Shown: positions 16,071-26,236, counted from the stretch's first letter. The stretch: DNA of 64,000 nt from JAFGPS01 sp964628465 (GCA_964628465.1 CAZVOA010000007.1:51814-115813); one strand, 5' to 3'. Numbers and translations are program-made. Notes: generated from the sequence alone by a model not told the origin.

Positions 16071-17048
16071 TTGAGAGTACTTTCTGGCATACAGCCTTCT
16101 GGGAAGCTGCATATAGGTAATTTTTTCGGCGCGATGCGTCAGCATCTTGAACTTCAGGCGAAGCATGAGAGTTTTTATTTTATAGCGGATTATCATGCGC
16201 TTACGAGCAATCCAAATCCTGCTGATGTGCCTCGTAACGTTCTTGATGTCACAATGGATTATATGGCGCTTGGGCTTGATACGGAAAAAACCGTTTTCTG
16301 GTGTCAGTCGGATGTGCCGGAAGTAGTCGAATTGGCCTGGTTATTATCCTGCATTACTCCGATGGGTCTTCTGCAGCGTTGTACAAGCTATAAAGACAAA
16401 GTAGCACAGGGTTTAAGTGCCAATCATGGTTTATTCGCATATCCCGTTCTTCAGGCGGCGGATATTCTTATTTTTAACAGCAATCTCGTTCCAGTCGGAG
16501 CCGACCAGAAGCAGCATATCGAAGTAACCCGCGATATTGCAGGTTATTTCAACAATACCTACGGCGAAACTTTCGTGCTGCCGGATGAACATATCATAGA
16601 ATCAGTGGCGGTGGTTCCTGGTGTTGACGGACGAAAAATGAGCAAAAGTTACGGCAACGCAATAGAGATTTTCGAGCCGCAATCAAGCGTTAAGAAAAAG
16701 GTTATGAGAATCGTTACCGACTCCACACCAGTTGAAGAACCCAAAAATCCGGATAAATGTAACGTTTTCGCATTATTAAAACTCGTCGCTTCTCCAGAGG
16801 AGCTTGCTCAATGGGACAAAAAATACCGCGAGGGCGGCATGGGCTATGGTGAAGCGAAAAAACGTCTTGCTGAGTTGCTGATAGAATATTTCGAGCCGTA
16901 CAGGCAAAAAAGAGCCGAACTGGAAAATAATTTGGACGCTGTTAAGCAGGTTCTCGAAAATGGCGCAAAACGTGCCAAGGCGGTTGCTTCCGTAACTCTT
17001 GAAAAGGCAAGAAAAGCAGTTGGACTGGATTATAGAAATTGTAAATAA
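16071..17048 (+). CDS. trpS: Tryptophanyl-tRNA synthetase
   Basis: Class I aminoacyl-tRNA synthetase that charges tRNA-Trp. The TTG start at 16071 follows a strong GGAGG (16061-16065) with 5-base spacing. HIGH-type motif in GIQPSGKLHIGNFFGA (residues ~5-20); KMSKS-type motif in GVDGRKMSKSYGNAIEIF. The 325 residues match the usual bacterial length. The C-terminal AKKRLAELLIEYFEPYRQKR anticodon-binding helix is present. scpA begins 6 bases after the stop, so the two are probably cotranscribed. Confidence 0.97.
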   Translation: MRVLSGIQPSGKLHIGNFFGAMRQHLELQAKHESFYFIADYHALTSNPNPADVPRNVLDVTMDYMALGLDTEKTVFWCQSDVPEVVELAWLLSCITPMGLLQRCTSYKDKVAQGLSANHGLFAYPVLQAADILIFNSNLVPVGADQKQHIEVTRDIAGYFNNTYGETFVLPDEHIIESVAVVPGVDGRKMSKSYGNAIEIFEPQSSVKKKVMRIVTDSTPVEEPKNPDKCNVFALLKLVASPEELAQWDKKYREGGMGYGEAKKRLAELLIEYFEPYRQKRAELENNLDAVKQVLENGAKRAKAVASVTLEKARKAVGLDYRNCK

Positions 17049-17053
17049 AAAAT

Positions 17054-18190
17054 ATGTCTGATTATCGTGTAAATCTTGATATTTTCGCTGGTCCTTTGGA
17101 TTTGCTTTTATACCTTGTTCGCAAGGAAGAAGTTGATATTTATGATATTCCCATCTCGAAGATTACTGACCAATACCTCCAGTACATCGATCTGATTAAG
17201 AGTTTCGATATGGATTTGGCGGGTGACTTTCTTGTAATGGCCGCGACATTGATGCAGATAAAATCTGCAATGCTGTTGCCGAAGGCGGATACGGAATCTG
17301 TTGGCGAAGATGATATAGGTGATCCTCGGAAGGAACTTATCAGGCAGCTTTTGGAATACAAGAAGTTCAAGGATGCCGCTAATATGCTGAATGCAGTTGC
17401 GGATGAGCAGGTTGAGCGATTTGGCAGGCCGGATACGGTTATACAGCAGTTCAAAACCGAAAAAGAACCCGAAGTTGACCTGGAACAGGTGACTATATGG
17501 GATTTGCTGGAAGCCTTCGATACGGTTTGTAAAGCAATCGGCAATCCGCCTGATATAAGTTCGATAAAAGAAGATACCCCGATTGATCTGTATCAAATTG
17601 AGATATTGCACCGTCTTCAGACGGAAGGGCCTTTGATTTTTCAGCGTGTTTTCGAGTCGTGCATGAAAACGGCTCCGGGTGACGCCAGAAACAAACGTCT
17701 TGTTCTGGTTGGTCATTTTCTGGCGATTCTTGAGTTGATACGCGAAAAACTCATCAGTGTCGAGCAGCCTACACCGACGACAATTTATTTACGTTCGATG
17801 ACCGATGAGCCTGCGGAAAACGCAGTTCAGAAAGCAATATTTTCCACTGAAGAAGAACGCAGTTCGAGAATGGAAACTCAGGATGCAGAATACAAAGAGC
17901 AGACAGCGCCTATCGTTGCTATTGAGCCAGCAAGTACCGAGCGAGATACAAGTGAAGAAATTTCAGAGCTTGACATAGAAGACGAAGAAGATTTGGAATT
18001 TTTGCAAGAGCTTTCTGAGATTGGCGGACAAGAGGAAACCGATGCGATTGATGAATCACAAGTGACCATTGATGATACAGCAGAAGAAACGATGCAGAAA
18101 CCTCCAATAGCAATAACTGAGCTTCCCCCACAAAAACCTACGAGCGAAGTAGAAGTTGAAAATAAAACGGAAGAGACAAACTCTTTGTAG
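17054..18190 (+). CDS. scpA: Segregation and condensation protein A with acidic tail
   Basis: Kleisin subunit that bridges SMC heads and, with ScpB, forms the bacterial condensin. The N-terminal signature DIFAGPLDLLLYLVRKEEVD is perfect, followed by DIPISKITDQYLQYID and LAGDFLVMAATLMQIKSAMLLP. The C-terminal winged helix (residues ~195-250; HFLAILELIREKLISVEQ) binds the SMC cap. The usual length is about 250; here a further ~120 residues form a Glu/Asp/Ser/Thr-rich, low-complexity tail. scpB, often next to scpA, is not in the window. RBS before the ATG is weak, suggesting translational coupling to trpS. Confidence 0.93.
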   Translation: MSDYRVNLDIFAGPLDLLLYLVRKEEVDIYDIPISKITDQYLQYIDLIKSFDMDLAGDFLVMAATLMQIKSAMLLPKADTESVGEDDIGDPRKELIRQLLEYKKFKDAANMLNAVADEQVERFGRPDTVIQQFKTEKEPEVDLEQVTIWDLLEAFDTVCKAIGNPPDISSIKEDTPIDLYQIEILHRLQTEGPLIFQRVFESCMKTAPGDARNKRLVLVGHFLAILELIREKLISVEQPTPTTIYLRSMTDEPAENAVQKAIFSTEEERSSRMETQDAEYKEQTAPIVAIEPASTERDTSEEISELDIEDEEDLEFLQELSEIGGQEETDAIDESQVTIDDTAEETMQKPPIAITELPPQKPTSEVEVENKTEETNSL

Positions 18191-18243
18191 GTATCCTGAA
18201 AGCTTTTACTTTTCAATTCAGATTAAACAAACTCAACAGTAAA

Positions 18244-18942
18244 TTACTGTTTTTGTGTGCGTAAAATCATAATTTTTTGCCATATATTGCGAGACATTGC
18301 CGTCGTCAAGCATTCAAGATCATTTACCGCATTATTTGCTTGCGGGTCATTGAAGCTCTGGACGTATAGAAAACCGAGTTTACCTATCAGTGCGAGCATC
18401 TCTGTACAATAATCAAGATACCTCCCAAGTTCATACTCATTAAGAGAATGCCTTGGTGAGTTTTGGGTAACTACATGTATTTTTATAATGTGGTCCGGGT
18501 CTTTTGTTAGCTGATGAGCATCTATTATATGAGCAAAGCAACGGAGTTTGTTGGTTGCTATTATAACACGCTTTCGTTTTCTGCGAGTTTCGAATGTTAA
18601 AAGAAAAATTATACCCGCACCAATCAATACAAGCTCATTTAAAACAGCTTCTGATAATTGAACGAACTCGCTAAATCTTACCCGTGGAATTTCAAACTCA
18701 ACCTGCATCATGGAATAAGCAAGAATAATTCCCGCAAACGTAAAAAATAAAACCATTAATATTCGCATAAGATAATTGGGTTTGGATATCCACTGAATTG
18801 TCCTATCCGATTCTTTCGATATGGTGAGCATCTGTGCGCACACGCTGCTCAGGTCCGAATCAGGAAAACGCTCGGAAATTCTCAAGTAGAGTTTTTCAAT
18901 CGTGGAAATTATTTCTTCACTTTTCAGTATAGGATTCTGCAT
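18244..18942 (-). CDS. Two-helix membrane protein of unknown function
   Basis: Not assigned. 232 residues. An N-terminal soluble helical stretch (SEEIISTIEKLYLRISERFP) precedes two close membrane helices at about 59-80 (YLMRILMVLFFTFAGIILAY) and 100-120 (AVLNELVLIGAGIIFLLTFE). The cytoplasmic C-terminal half contains HIIDAHQLTKDPD and LGRYLDYCTEMLALIGKLGFLYVQ, a pattern I recall from uncharacterised proteins in several phyla. The start lacks a clear RBS. The gene converges on scpA (53-base gap) and diverges from pgl. Confidence 0.75.
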   Translation of the reverse strand: MQNPILKSEEIISTIEKLYLRISERFPDSDLSSVCAQMLTISKESDRTIQWISKPNYLMRILMVLFFTFAGIILAYSMMQVEFEIPRVRFSEFVQLSEAVLNELVLIGAGIIFLLTFETRRKRKRVIIATNKLRCFAHIIDAHQLTKDPDHIIKIHVVTQNSPRHSLNEYELGRYLDYCTEMLALIGKLGFLYVQSFNDPQANNAVNDLECLTTAMSRNIWQKIMILRTQKQ

Positions 18943-19116
18943 GTGATATACGTTAGCGAAAAAAGTTTATAAAATCAACATTTAGTATAATTAAATATTA
19001 ATAATATTTATGATTTTATTCTTAAAAAGCATATAATATAGTTGTTTGCGTTTTTATGTTCGAAATTGCATCCAAACGTTATATTAAATACAAAAATAAT
19101 AGGAGAGATTGCGGCA

Positions 19117-19860
19117 ATGAAGTATGAACCGAAAATTGAGATTTTGTCGAATTCTGAAAAACTTGCACAAAGAACATTAGATATTTTCGTTGCGGAAACG
19201 AAAAAGACACTTGCGAATAAAGAATCATTTTTTGTTGCGTTATCGGGAGGAAGTACTCCGAAGCGTTTTTTTGAATTACTTGGAACTCAGCCGCAAACGA
19301 AAGATTTACCCTGGAAAAAAATACATTTGTTCTGGGTTGACGAACGATATGTGCCGATTACTTCGCCTGAAAACAATTATAAATTGGCAGCCGATGCATT
19401 TCTTAATAAAGTTGCAATTCCAAAGGACAATATACATCGCATACCGACAGAATTCGATGATATCGAAGCTGCCGCCCGGGAATATGAGAAAATTATTATA
19501 AATGTTTTTAAACTCAATTCCGGGCAAAAGCCAAAATTCGATTTAATCCTCCTTGGTATGGGGCACGATGGTCATACTGCTTCACTTTTTCCGAATTTTT
19601 ATACTTTTCTTCATATGGATAAGATTGCATGTGCAATTTATTTTAAAAATGAAAAACTTAATAGAATAACTTTAACGAGTTCTGTATTATGTGAATCCCA
19701 ACGCATTCTTGTAATGGTACAGGGAAAAGAAAAAGCCGCTGTTCTTAAAGAGGTATTTACAATTGAACCTAATGAAATTCGATTTCCAATCCATCTTCTC
19801 TGGTTGGTATTGGACAAAGTAATCTGGCTTATTGATAAAGAAGCCGCTGCCGATTTATGA
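19117..19860 (+). CDS. pgl: 6-phosphogluconolactonase
   Basis: Hydrolyses 6-phosphogluconolactone in the oxidative pentose phosphate pathway. The ATG at 19117 is chosen because AGGAGAG (19101-19107) lies just upstream; an in-frame upstream start at 19042 is unlikely. Motifs: FFVALSGGSTPKRFFELL, phosphate-binding; HLFWVDERYVP; and LLGMGHDGHTASLFP, the family active-site loop. Length 247 matches the DevB/Pgl family. A TATAAT box occurs at 19032-19037 without a good -35. No zwf or gnd neighbour is present. Confidence 0.92.
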   Translation: MKYEPKIEILSNSEKLAQRTLDIFVAETKKTLANKESFFVALSGGSTPKRFFELLGTQPQTKDLPWKKIHLFWVDERYVPITSPENNYKLAADAFLNKVAIPKDNIHRIPTEFDDIEAAAREYEKIIINVFKLNSGQKPKFDLILLGMGHDGHTASLFPNFYTFLHMDKIACAIYFKNEKLNRITLTSSVLCESQRILVMVQGKEKAAVLKEVFTIEPNEIRFPIHLLWLVLDKVIWLIDKEAAADL

Positions 19861-20011
19861 TGCGGCAAGGACTGAATAATCTTCTTCCATCTGAAATATC
19901 TGCTTGCTAATAAAGTGAGATGCTATTATCCTAACTTATTGTGAAAGTTTTTATAGTAACAGGAATTTTCAGGAAATTAATGGGCAAAGCAAAAAGGTAA
20001 CAGCAGGAACG

Positions 20012-22015
20012 ATGATAAGAGCTATAACTGATACAGACCTCAGCGAGAAACGCATCAAAGATGTTCTTGCCCAAAACGGATTTATTTCCCAGAAGCTTGA
20101 TAATTTCGAAGAACGCCCCGAACAGATTGAAATGTCATGTGCTGTCCGCCGCGCTTTTGACAGTCATAGAAATCTCGCTGTCGAAGCCGGAACTGGTGTT
20201 GGTAAAAGTTTCGCATACCTTGTACCGGCGATTCAGTATGCGGTGAATAATGCCGAACAAGACACTTCGAGCAAACCATTAAAAACACTTATCAGTACAT
20301 ATACAATCACGCTGCAGGAACAGTTGATTAATAAAGATATTCCTCTGTTATTGAAGTGTATGCCGAATAATTTTACAGCGGTTCTCGCAAAAGGCAGAAA
20401 TAACTATCTATGCAAGCGAAGGCTCAGGTTTGCTCTTGAAATGCAGAGATATTTATTTGATGAAACATCAGATGAACTTCACGAAATTAACGAGTGGTCG
20501 AAAAACACCAAGGACGGCTCGCTTAGTGATTTGAATTTCTGGCCGAACAGTCAATCATGGGATAAAGTTAAAAGTGAGCATGGAAACTGCCCGGGACGAA
20601 AATGCGAAAACTATTCCGATTGTTTTTATCGCAACGCGAGGCGCAAGATGAATCAGGCCGATATTATCGTGGCAAATCATGCTTTGCTTTTCAGTGACCT
20701 TGTATTGAAAGAGGAAGGTTTTTCGTTTTTGCCTGAATATCAGTTTGTTGTAATAGACGAAGCCCATAATATTGAACATGTCGCCGAGGAGCATCTTGGA
20801 ATCAACATCAGCAGCGGCCGATTCAAGTTTCTTCTCGACAGGCTCTATAATCCAAGAACTCACAAAGGTTTTCTCGCTTATACGAAAGCCCATGACGCTA
20901 TGGATATAGTCGTCGATACAGGAAAAGCCGCTAATCGCTTTTTTAAAAATGTTCAGGCATGGTTCGAGGAAAACAAGAAAGAAACCAGTGGCAAATGTTA
21001 CAAGAATTTTGTAGAAGATAATGTAACCGGGTATCTGAATAATCTTAAAACAGAACTTTCAAAAATCGCCAAAAACACAAAAGACAAGGACGAACAGTTT
21101 GAAACAAAACGTTTTTCGGATATTTGCGCTGAGTTGGTGCAGGATATAAATGCTTTTTTACGTCAAAGTCATGAGGACCAGATTTACTGGATTGAAGTTG
21201 GCGGCTCCAGGGGTACGAAAGTAAGTCTCAGGAGCGCACCGATAAATGTTGGGCCTGATGTTAAAAAACTTCTTTTTGAAAAGCACGACTCAGTTATTCT
21301 GACAAGCGCGACTTTGAGTGTGAATGGAGAATCAGATAAAAAAGGATTTGAATTTTTTGCCGGTCGAATCGGGCTTGAAGATTTCGACTCGCTTAAACTC
21401 GGTTCACCTTTTGATTATGAAAACCATGTCACCATGTATATAGAAAAACAATTGCCGGACCCTAACCAGCGTGGCTTTATCGCGGAAGCGTCCGAGACAA
21501 TAAAAAAATATATCGCGAAAACACAGGGCCGAGCGTTTGTGCTTTTTACAAGCTATTCCATGCTGGGCGAAATTGCGGAACAGCTTTCCAGCTGGCTGAA
21601 AGAAAATGAAATAATACTTTTCCAGCAGGGTTCGGATATGGACAGGACAACTCTTTTGACTCGTTTTAAAGCTGAAGGTCGCAATGTTCTTTTCGGTACA
21701 GATAGTTTCTGGCAGGGCGTTGACGTGCCGGGTGACGCTTTATCGAATGTTATTATTGTGAAATTACCATTTGCTGTTCCAGACCAGCCTTTGCTTGCCG
21801 GAAGACTCGAACAAATAAAGGAAAAAGGTGGTAATCCTTTCTTCGATTACCAGTTGCCTTCGGCGATTATCAAATTCAAGCAGGGTTTCGGCAGACTGAT
21901 AAGAAAAAAAACGGATTCCGGAATCGTCGTTGTTCTGGACAGCAGAATACTCAGCAAGCCTTACGGCAAAAAATTCCTAAACGCTATCCCTAAATGCAAA
22001 ATCGAGATAGTCTAA
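20012..22015 (+). CDS. DinG/XPD-family ATP-dependent DNA helicase with predicted Fe-S cluster
   Basis: Superfamily 2 helicase, probably 5'-3', of the DinG/YoaA/XPD group. Walker A is EAGTGVGKSFAYLVP (residues ~57-71), Walker B/DEAH is FVVIDEAHNIEHVAEEHL, and motif III is VILTSATLSV. The four-cysteine Fe-S signature is present: YLCKRR, then CPGRKCENYSDCFY. C-terminal motifs V and VI are FGTDSFWQGVDVPGDAL and KQGFGRLIRKKTDSGIVVV. No exonuclease domain precedes the helicase, unlike Gram-positive DinG. It ends 7 bases from the convergent LysM gene. The exact role (DinG or YoaA-like repair) cannot be told from sequence. Confidence 0.92.
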   Translation: MIRAITDTDLSEKRIKDVLAQNGFISQKLDNFEERPEQIEMSCAVRRAFDSHRNLAVEAGTGVGKSFAYLVPAIQYAVNNAEQDTSSKPLKTLISTYTITLQEQLINKDIPLLLKCMPNNFTAVLAKGRNNYLCKRRLRFALEMQRYLFDETSDELHEINEWSKNTKDGSLSDLNFWPNSQSWDKVKSEHGNCPGRKCENYSDCFYRNARRKMNQADIIVANHALLFSDLVLKEEGFSFLPEYQFVVIDEAHNIEHVAEEHLGINISSGRFKFLLDRLYNPRTHKGFLAYTKAHDAMDIVVDTGKAANRFFKNVQAWFEENKKETSGKCYKNFVEDNVTGYLNNLKTELSKIAKNTKDKDEQFETKRFSDICAELVQDINAFLRQSHEDQIYWIEVGGSRGTKVSLRSAPINVGPDVKKLLFEKHDSVILTSATLSVNGESDKKGFEFFAGRIGLEDFDSLKLGSPFDYENHVTMYIEKQLPDPNQRGFIAEASETIKKYIAKTQGRAFVLFTSYSMLGEIAEQLSSWLKENEIILFQQGSDMDRTTLLTRFKAEGRNVLFGTDSFWQGVDVPGDALSNVIIVKLPFAVPDQPLLAGRLEQIKEKGGNPFFDYQLPSAIIKFKQGFGRLIRKKTDSGIVVVLDSRILSKPYGKKFLNAIPKCKIEIV

Positions 22016-22022
22016 TTCCATT

Positions 22023-22580
22023 CTATGGTATTACTAATTTCATTCCCGGCTTGATTTTATTGGGATTTGTCACCAGGGCGGGATTAGCATCGACAATTTT
22101 CTGCCATTGGTTTGGTGAGCCGTAATATATGCGGGAAATTGCCGAGAGGGTTTGGTTTTTTTCAACGATATGGAATCTTTCAGGTTTCTCAATAACTTCA
22201 ATATTATTATTGGATGTCCCCTGTAATTCCGCCGGTATCTGGATAGGAAGGGGTGTATGTTCGCTTATATTTTGTAAAGCAGGAAAAGGCGTAATTTCAT
22301 CATTATTCTGCTTTGCGATTTCTATAATATTTTCTTCGCTTGGTATGTCTTCAGATTGTTCTGATTGATTATCAGTTCTCGAATCTAACGTCACTTCACT
22401 TGCGAAATTGTTCTGGGAAGTATTGTTAAAATCAATACTTCCCAGGTTGTCATTAGAATCAATGCGACTCATCATTCTTGCTTCAGTGCTTAATCGCGGG
22501 TCGATAGCAAGTTTAATTATGACACCGGCTACAATTACCAGCCCTAAAGCAAGACCAATTTTTAAATCTCTCTGAATCAT
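22023..22580 (-). CDS. LysM-domain membrane-anchored protein coupled to secDF
   Basis: 185 residues. One N-terminal membrane helix (LKIGLALGLVIVAGVIIKLA) is followed by a ~100-residue polar, Asn/Ser/Glu-rich linker. The C-terminal LysM domain (residues ~137-185) reads FHIVEKNQTLSAISRIYYG...WQKIVDANPALVTNPNKIKP, typical of peptidoglycan binding. The start codon overlaps the secDF stop as ATGA, so translation is coupled. In other planctomycete-like genomes small LysM proteins of this kind occur near core genes, but I cannot cite a function. Possibly it tethers the translocon region to the wall; this is only inference. Confidence 0.88.
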   Translation of the reverse strand: MIQRDLKIGLALGLVIVAGVIIKLAIDPRLSTEARMMSRIDSNDNLGSIDFNNTSQNNFASEVTLDSRTDNQSEQSEDIPSEENIIEIAKQNNDEITPFPALQNISEHTPLPIQIPAELQGTSNNNIEVIEKPERFHIVEKNQTLSAISRIYYGSPNQWQKIVDANPALVTNPNKIKPGMKLVIP

Positions 22581-25500
22581 TTCATAACGCTGTCTTTCGG
22601 ACTTTCATCTTTTGCACCGATTAACAATAACGGAGCCGCAATTGCGATTGATGAATACGTTCCGATGATAACACCAAAACCTATGGCGAAGCTGAAACCT
22701 CTCAAACCAGGTCCGCCGAAAATATACATAATCAACACAACAACAAATGTTGTGAAAGATGTCATTATTGTTCGTGAAATAGTCTGGTTGATGCTATCGG
22801 TAATCATCTGCGCCGTGAGCTTGCGTGCCTTGCCTCGATTTTCACGGATACGGTCGAAAACTACGATTGTATCGTTGAGTGAGTAACCGATAAGCGTCAG
22901 GAACGCTGCTATTATTGTAAGATTAATCTTGAAATCATCTATCAGAAGGAAATGGCCGAGAGCTGTATTGGCAAGATAAACGCTGGCAGTAACCGCTCCA
23001 AGTGAAATTATAACGTCGTGAACAAGAGCGATTATCGCGGCGAGGCCATAACGTACATTTCCGAAACGTATCCAGATATAAATAATAATCGAGAGCAGTG
23101 ACAATACTATAGCAATCATAGTGCTGCTCTTTTGCTCGGAACCAATTGATGGGTCGAATTGCCGTACACGCGGAAGCGATGATTCTTGTTCTGCTGCCGC
23201 AATGACTTTTGTTTTTTCATTCTCAACAAAGCTGTTCCATTCATCTTCTGATAAATCACGAACACCTGCTTCATCATCAGCACTTACGTAAACAAAGGTA
23301 TTTATCTTTGCATCCGCATTTGTTATCGGCATAAGATTTTCGTTCAGTATTTCATACTCGTAATCATACTTCATGTCGCGGTTATCTATATTGAATTGTA
23401 AATTCGCGATTCTTGTCTTAATATCCTTGACGGAAGTGCTTCTGTCAATTTTACATATCAATTTAATACCGCCCAGGAAATTTGTGAGTTCCGGATTGTC
23501 GGCTATTTGTTCGGCTGTAATTCTTTCTTCAGAAGTAATTTCCGGCTGAAGATTTTCTTGTATTTCGAGTTTGCCCTCGAAGGTTTCAAGTATCGCGTTA
23601 TTTACATACTCATCCACTAATAACTTGGATTGATTAGCATCAGGAAAAGCTGTATCCAAAACTTCCTGAACAATTGACTGATTCATCTGGCTTGTTGTCA
23701 CAACAAATGTATTTGAATTTGATGAATCCTTCGTTACAGATAAGCCGTTCAGCTTTTCAGAGAATTTATTCTGTGCGTTTTGTATAGTCTTCTTTACCTG
23801 GTCGGCTGATTGAGTACTCAACTTATCAGATATTATATTGGCGGTTATCCTATTGGTTTCGGTTGTTGTAATCGCGAATATTCTTCCTGTATCACCAACA
23901 CTATAAACATTAGCCGCTGGAAGTTTCGGGCGAATCATTTCCTGAACTTCCTGCTGAGAAAGATTTACTCCTTCTTTAAGATTAATCTGGACATTTGTAC
24001 CGCCGGTAAATTCGATATCGTATTTACTGTTGGCTGCGTCATTTCTTGTGAAGAAAATAAGCAGGCCGGCAATAATCAATGTTGAAGATATGCCGAAAAA
24101 TACCTTTCTGGCTTTCATCCAGTTTACATTGGGATTATGTACTATCTTGAGAATCATTAAATGATTTTTGATAATTTTCTTATTCAGGAATAATTCAAAA
24201 ATTACCCTTGTCACAAACAATGCTGTGAACATACTTGAAAGAATACCAATCATTAAAACTATCGCAAAACCTTTTACCTCTTCTGAAGCTCTCCAGTACA
24301 GAATCGCCGCAGTGATAAATGTAGTAAGGTTCGAGTCGAAAATCGTACTGAACGCTTTTTGATAACCGTTTGCTATCGAGACTCTCAACGAAGAACCTCT
24401 TTCCTGTTCTTCACGAATTCGCTCAAAAATCAAAACGTTTGCGTCAACGCTCATACCGATAGTAAGGATTAAACCGGCGATACCGGGCAGAGTAAATGTT
24501 GCTCTTAAAGCTGACATAATCGCCAGGATGAAAAGCATGTTAAGTAATAGTGCCACGTCAGCAATTCCGCCGGCGAAAGTATAATAAATCGCCATGACGG
24601 CAATTACTGTCATAAGACCGTAGATACCGGCGCTAATACCCTTGTCACGGTTATCAGCACCAATGGACGGGCCGATATTATTTACTGATATAGGTTGTTC
24701 AATCAATCTCGCAGGCAAAGAACCGGCATTGAGTTTATTGACCATATCTTCGACTTCAAGTGATGTAAATCCGGTTGAGCCGCCAGTTATGATACCATCT
24801 CTTACAATTTGTGATTGAATGTTCGGTGCTGAAATCGCGATATCATCGAGCAGAATACAAAGTGGCCTGTCAATATTTGCGCCAGTGACATTCGCGAACA
24901 GTTTACCGCCTTTGATATCAAAGTAAATACCAATAGCGTTCATACCTCTGGAATCAGATGTTGGATATGCTCTCTCGAGTTTCCAGTCGCTCTGGCCGGG
25001 TGTATGCGTTATGCATTCATTATTTTTATTGCTGGCAAGCACATAGTATTTGTTGCCGAATTGTGCGCTAATTGCAGGATTTCCGCTTCTATCCGCCGCA
25101 TGAAATTCATCGATATTTTCTATTTCAAACCATTTGTACTCATTATCTGACGCGTAATCAGGCCCTTTTTCCTGAAGACGCTCCACATAGGTATTCATGA
25201 CTGCCTGATTTGCCTGAGTTAAAGTCGGCAAAATTCTGAATTCGAGAATACCAGCTCCTTTAAGCATTCGCTGGAGTTGTTTGGGGTCGTCGAGCCTGCC
25301 TCTATAAGGGCTATAATCCTTATATGCTTTTACAACCGCTTCAATTTCTACAGCACGGTCGGCGAAGTCTGTTTTTAACTCAGCAATTTTTTCCTGACGA
25401 ACTCTTGATTTTACAGGTAGTTCGAGAATAAGATTTATTTGCTCTTGAGTCAGATTTAATTGATCTATTTCATTTAGGGACTTAAGGTAATCAGGATCGA

Positions 25501-26236
25501 GAATAATAAGATCATCTACTGAGTTCGCCCATTCAGAATAAGTTTTTACATATTCCTGTAAAACAGGCTTATAGTTATTGACATCATTAAAATCTTCAAA
25601 CGCTTTGGCAAGATTTTCCTCATTCATTTTCGACCAGGAAATCACTTTGGACTTAACCTGTTCAATATCAATACCGGCGGCTGTTACCGCTTCGGCGGTA
25701 CTTGCGCGTTTTGCGGTTAGCTCGTCTCTTTTATTCTGAAGCTCTGTTCGCTTATCATGGACTTCAGCAAGCTTTGCGAGCATTGACAATCTATTGGCAT
25801 CGCCCTGTGAATAGTCCTTAAAAAGCTCTGTCCGTTGTTCGGGAGATTTGCTTAAGGCCTGCATAACCTTTGAGCGGCTTACATTTTTGGATAAAAGAGC
25901 CTGCTCGGCAGCCTGGAAAATGTCACGTTTGTCCCGTGCTTCCTTGCTTGCCAGAGGCATTTGAATCTCGAAACGCGAATTGCCCTGCGGCAGCCAGATA
26001 AGGTTCTGCATATTAGCCGGGTCGATACGTCTTTGAAGAACGGTTATCATCTTCTGAGACAAATCTTTCTTTTCCGCCTCACTAAGACCGTAAGTGTTGA
26101 TCTGGTAAATCAGACTAACACCTCCGGCGAGGTCAATACCAGCTACAAGTTTTTGGCTCGGCGGATATACTGATAAAGCCGCGAGAACTATCAATACAAT
26201 AATAATGGCTATTTTTGTTGTCAGTTGTTTATTCAT
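22577..26236 (-). CDS. secDF: SecD-SecF fusion protein with large insertion in SecD
   Basis: Proton-driven accessory subunit of the Sec translocon that helps pull proteins out on the outer side. A single chain of about 1219 residues carries SecD then SecF. SecD: first helix IAIIIVLIVLAALSVYP, motif GIDLAGGVSLIYQI, later LEFRILPT and the transmembrane block with LPGIAGLILTIGMSVDANVL and RIREEQERGSSLR. SecF begins around EFTGGTNVQINLKEG and includes GYSLNDTIVVFDRIRENRG. Residues ~105-315 are an extra helical, coiled-coil-like insertion (DKRTELQNKRDELTAKRAST) absent from typical SecD. The start at 26236 has GAGGAAAG upstream. Downstream of tgt-yajC in the classic order. Confidence 0.96.
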   Translation of the reverse strand: MNKQLTTKIAIIIVLIVLAALSVYPPSQKLVAGIDLAGGVSLIYQINTYGLSEAEKKDLSQKMITVLQRRIDPANMQNLIWLPQGNSRFEIQMPLASKEARDKRDIFQAAEQALLSKNVSRSKVMQALSKSPEQRTELFKDYSQGDANRLSMLAKLAEVHDKRTELQNKRDELTAKRASTAEAVTAAGIDIEQVKSKVISWSKMNEENLAKAFEDFNDVNNYKPVLQEYVKTYSEWANSVDDLIILDPDYLKSLNEIDQLNLTQEQINLILELPVKSRVRQEKIAELKTDFADRAVEIEAVVKAYKDYSPYRGRLDDPKQLQRMLKGAGILEFRILPTLTQANQAVMNTYVERLQEKGPDYASDNEYKWFEIENIDEFHAADRSGNPAISAQFGNKYYVLASNKNNECITHTPGQSDWKLERAYPTSDSRGMNAIGIYFDIKGGKLFANVTGANIDRPLCILLDDIAISAPNIQSQIVRDGIITGGSTGFTSLEVEDMVNKLNAGSLPARLIEQPISVNNIGPSIGADNRDKGISAGIYGLMTVIAVMAIYYTFAGGIADVALLLNMLFILAIMSALRATFTLPGIAGLILTIGMSVDANVLIFERIREEQERGSSLRVSIANGYQKAFSTIFDSNLTTFITAAILYWRASEEVKGFAIVLMIGILSSMFTALFVTRVIFELFLNKKIIKNHLMILKIVHNPNVNWMKARKVFFGISSTLIIAGLLIFFTRNDAANSKYDIEFTGGTNVQINLKEGVNLSQQEVQEMIRPKLPAANVYSVGDTGRIFAITTTETNRITANIISDKLSTQSADQVKKTIQNAQNKFSEKLNGLSVTKDSSNSNTFVVTTSQMNQSIVQEVLDTAFPDANQSKLLVDEYVNNAILETFEGKLEIQENLQPEITSEERITAEQIADNPELTNFLGGIKLICKIDRSTSVKDIKTRIANLQFNIDNRDMKYDYEYEILNENLMPITNADAKINTFVYVSADDEAGVRDLSEDEWNSFVENEKTKVIAAAEQESSLPRVRQFDPSIGSEQKSSTMIAIVLSLLSIIIYIWIRFGNVRYGLAAIIALVHDVIISLGAVTASVYLANTALGHFLLIDDFKINLTIIAAFLTLIGYSLNDTIVVFDRIRENRGKARKLTAQMITDSINQTISRTIMTSFTTFVVVLIMYIFGGPGLRGFSFAIGFGVIIGTYSSIAIAAPLLLIGAKDESPKDSVMK

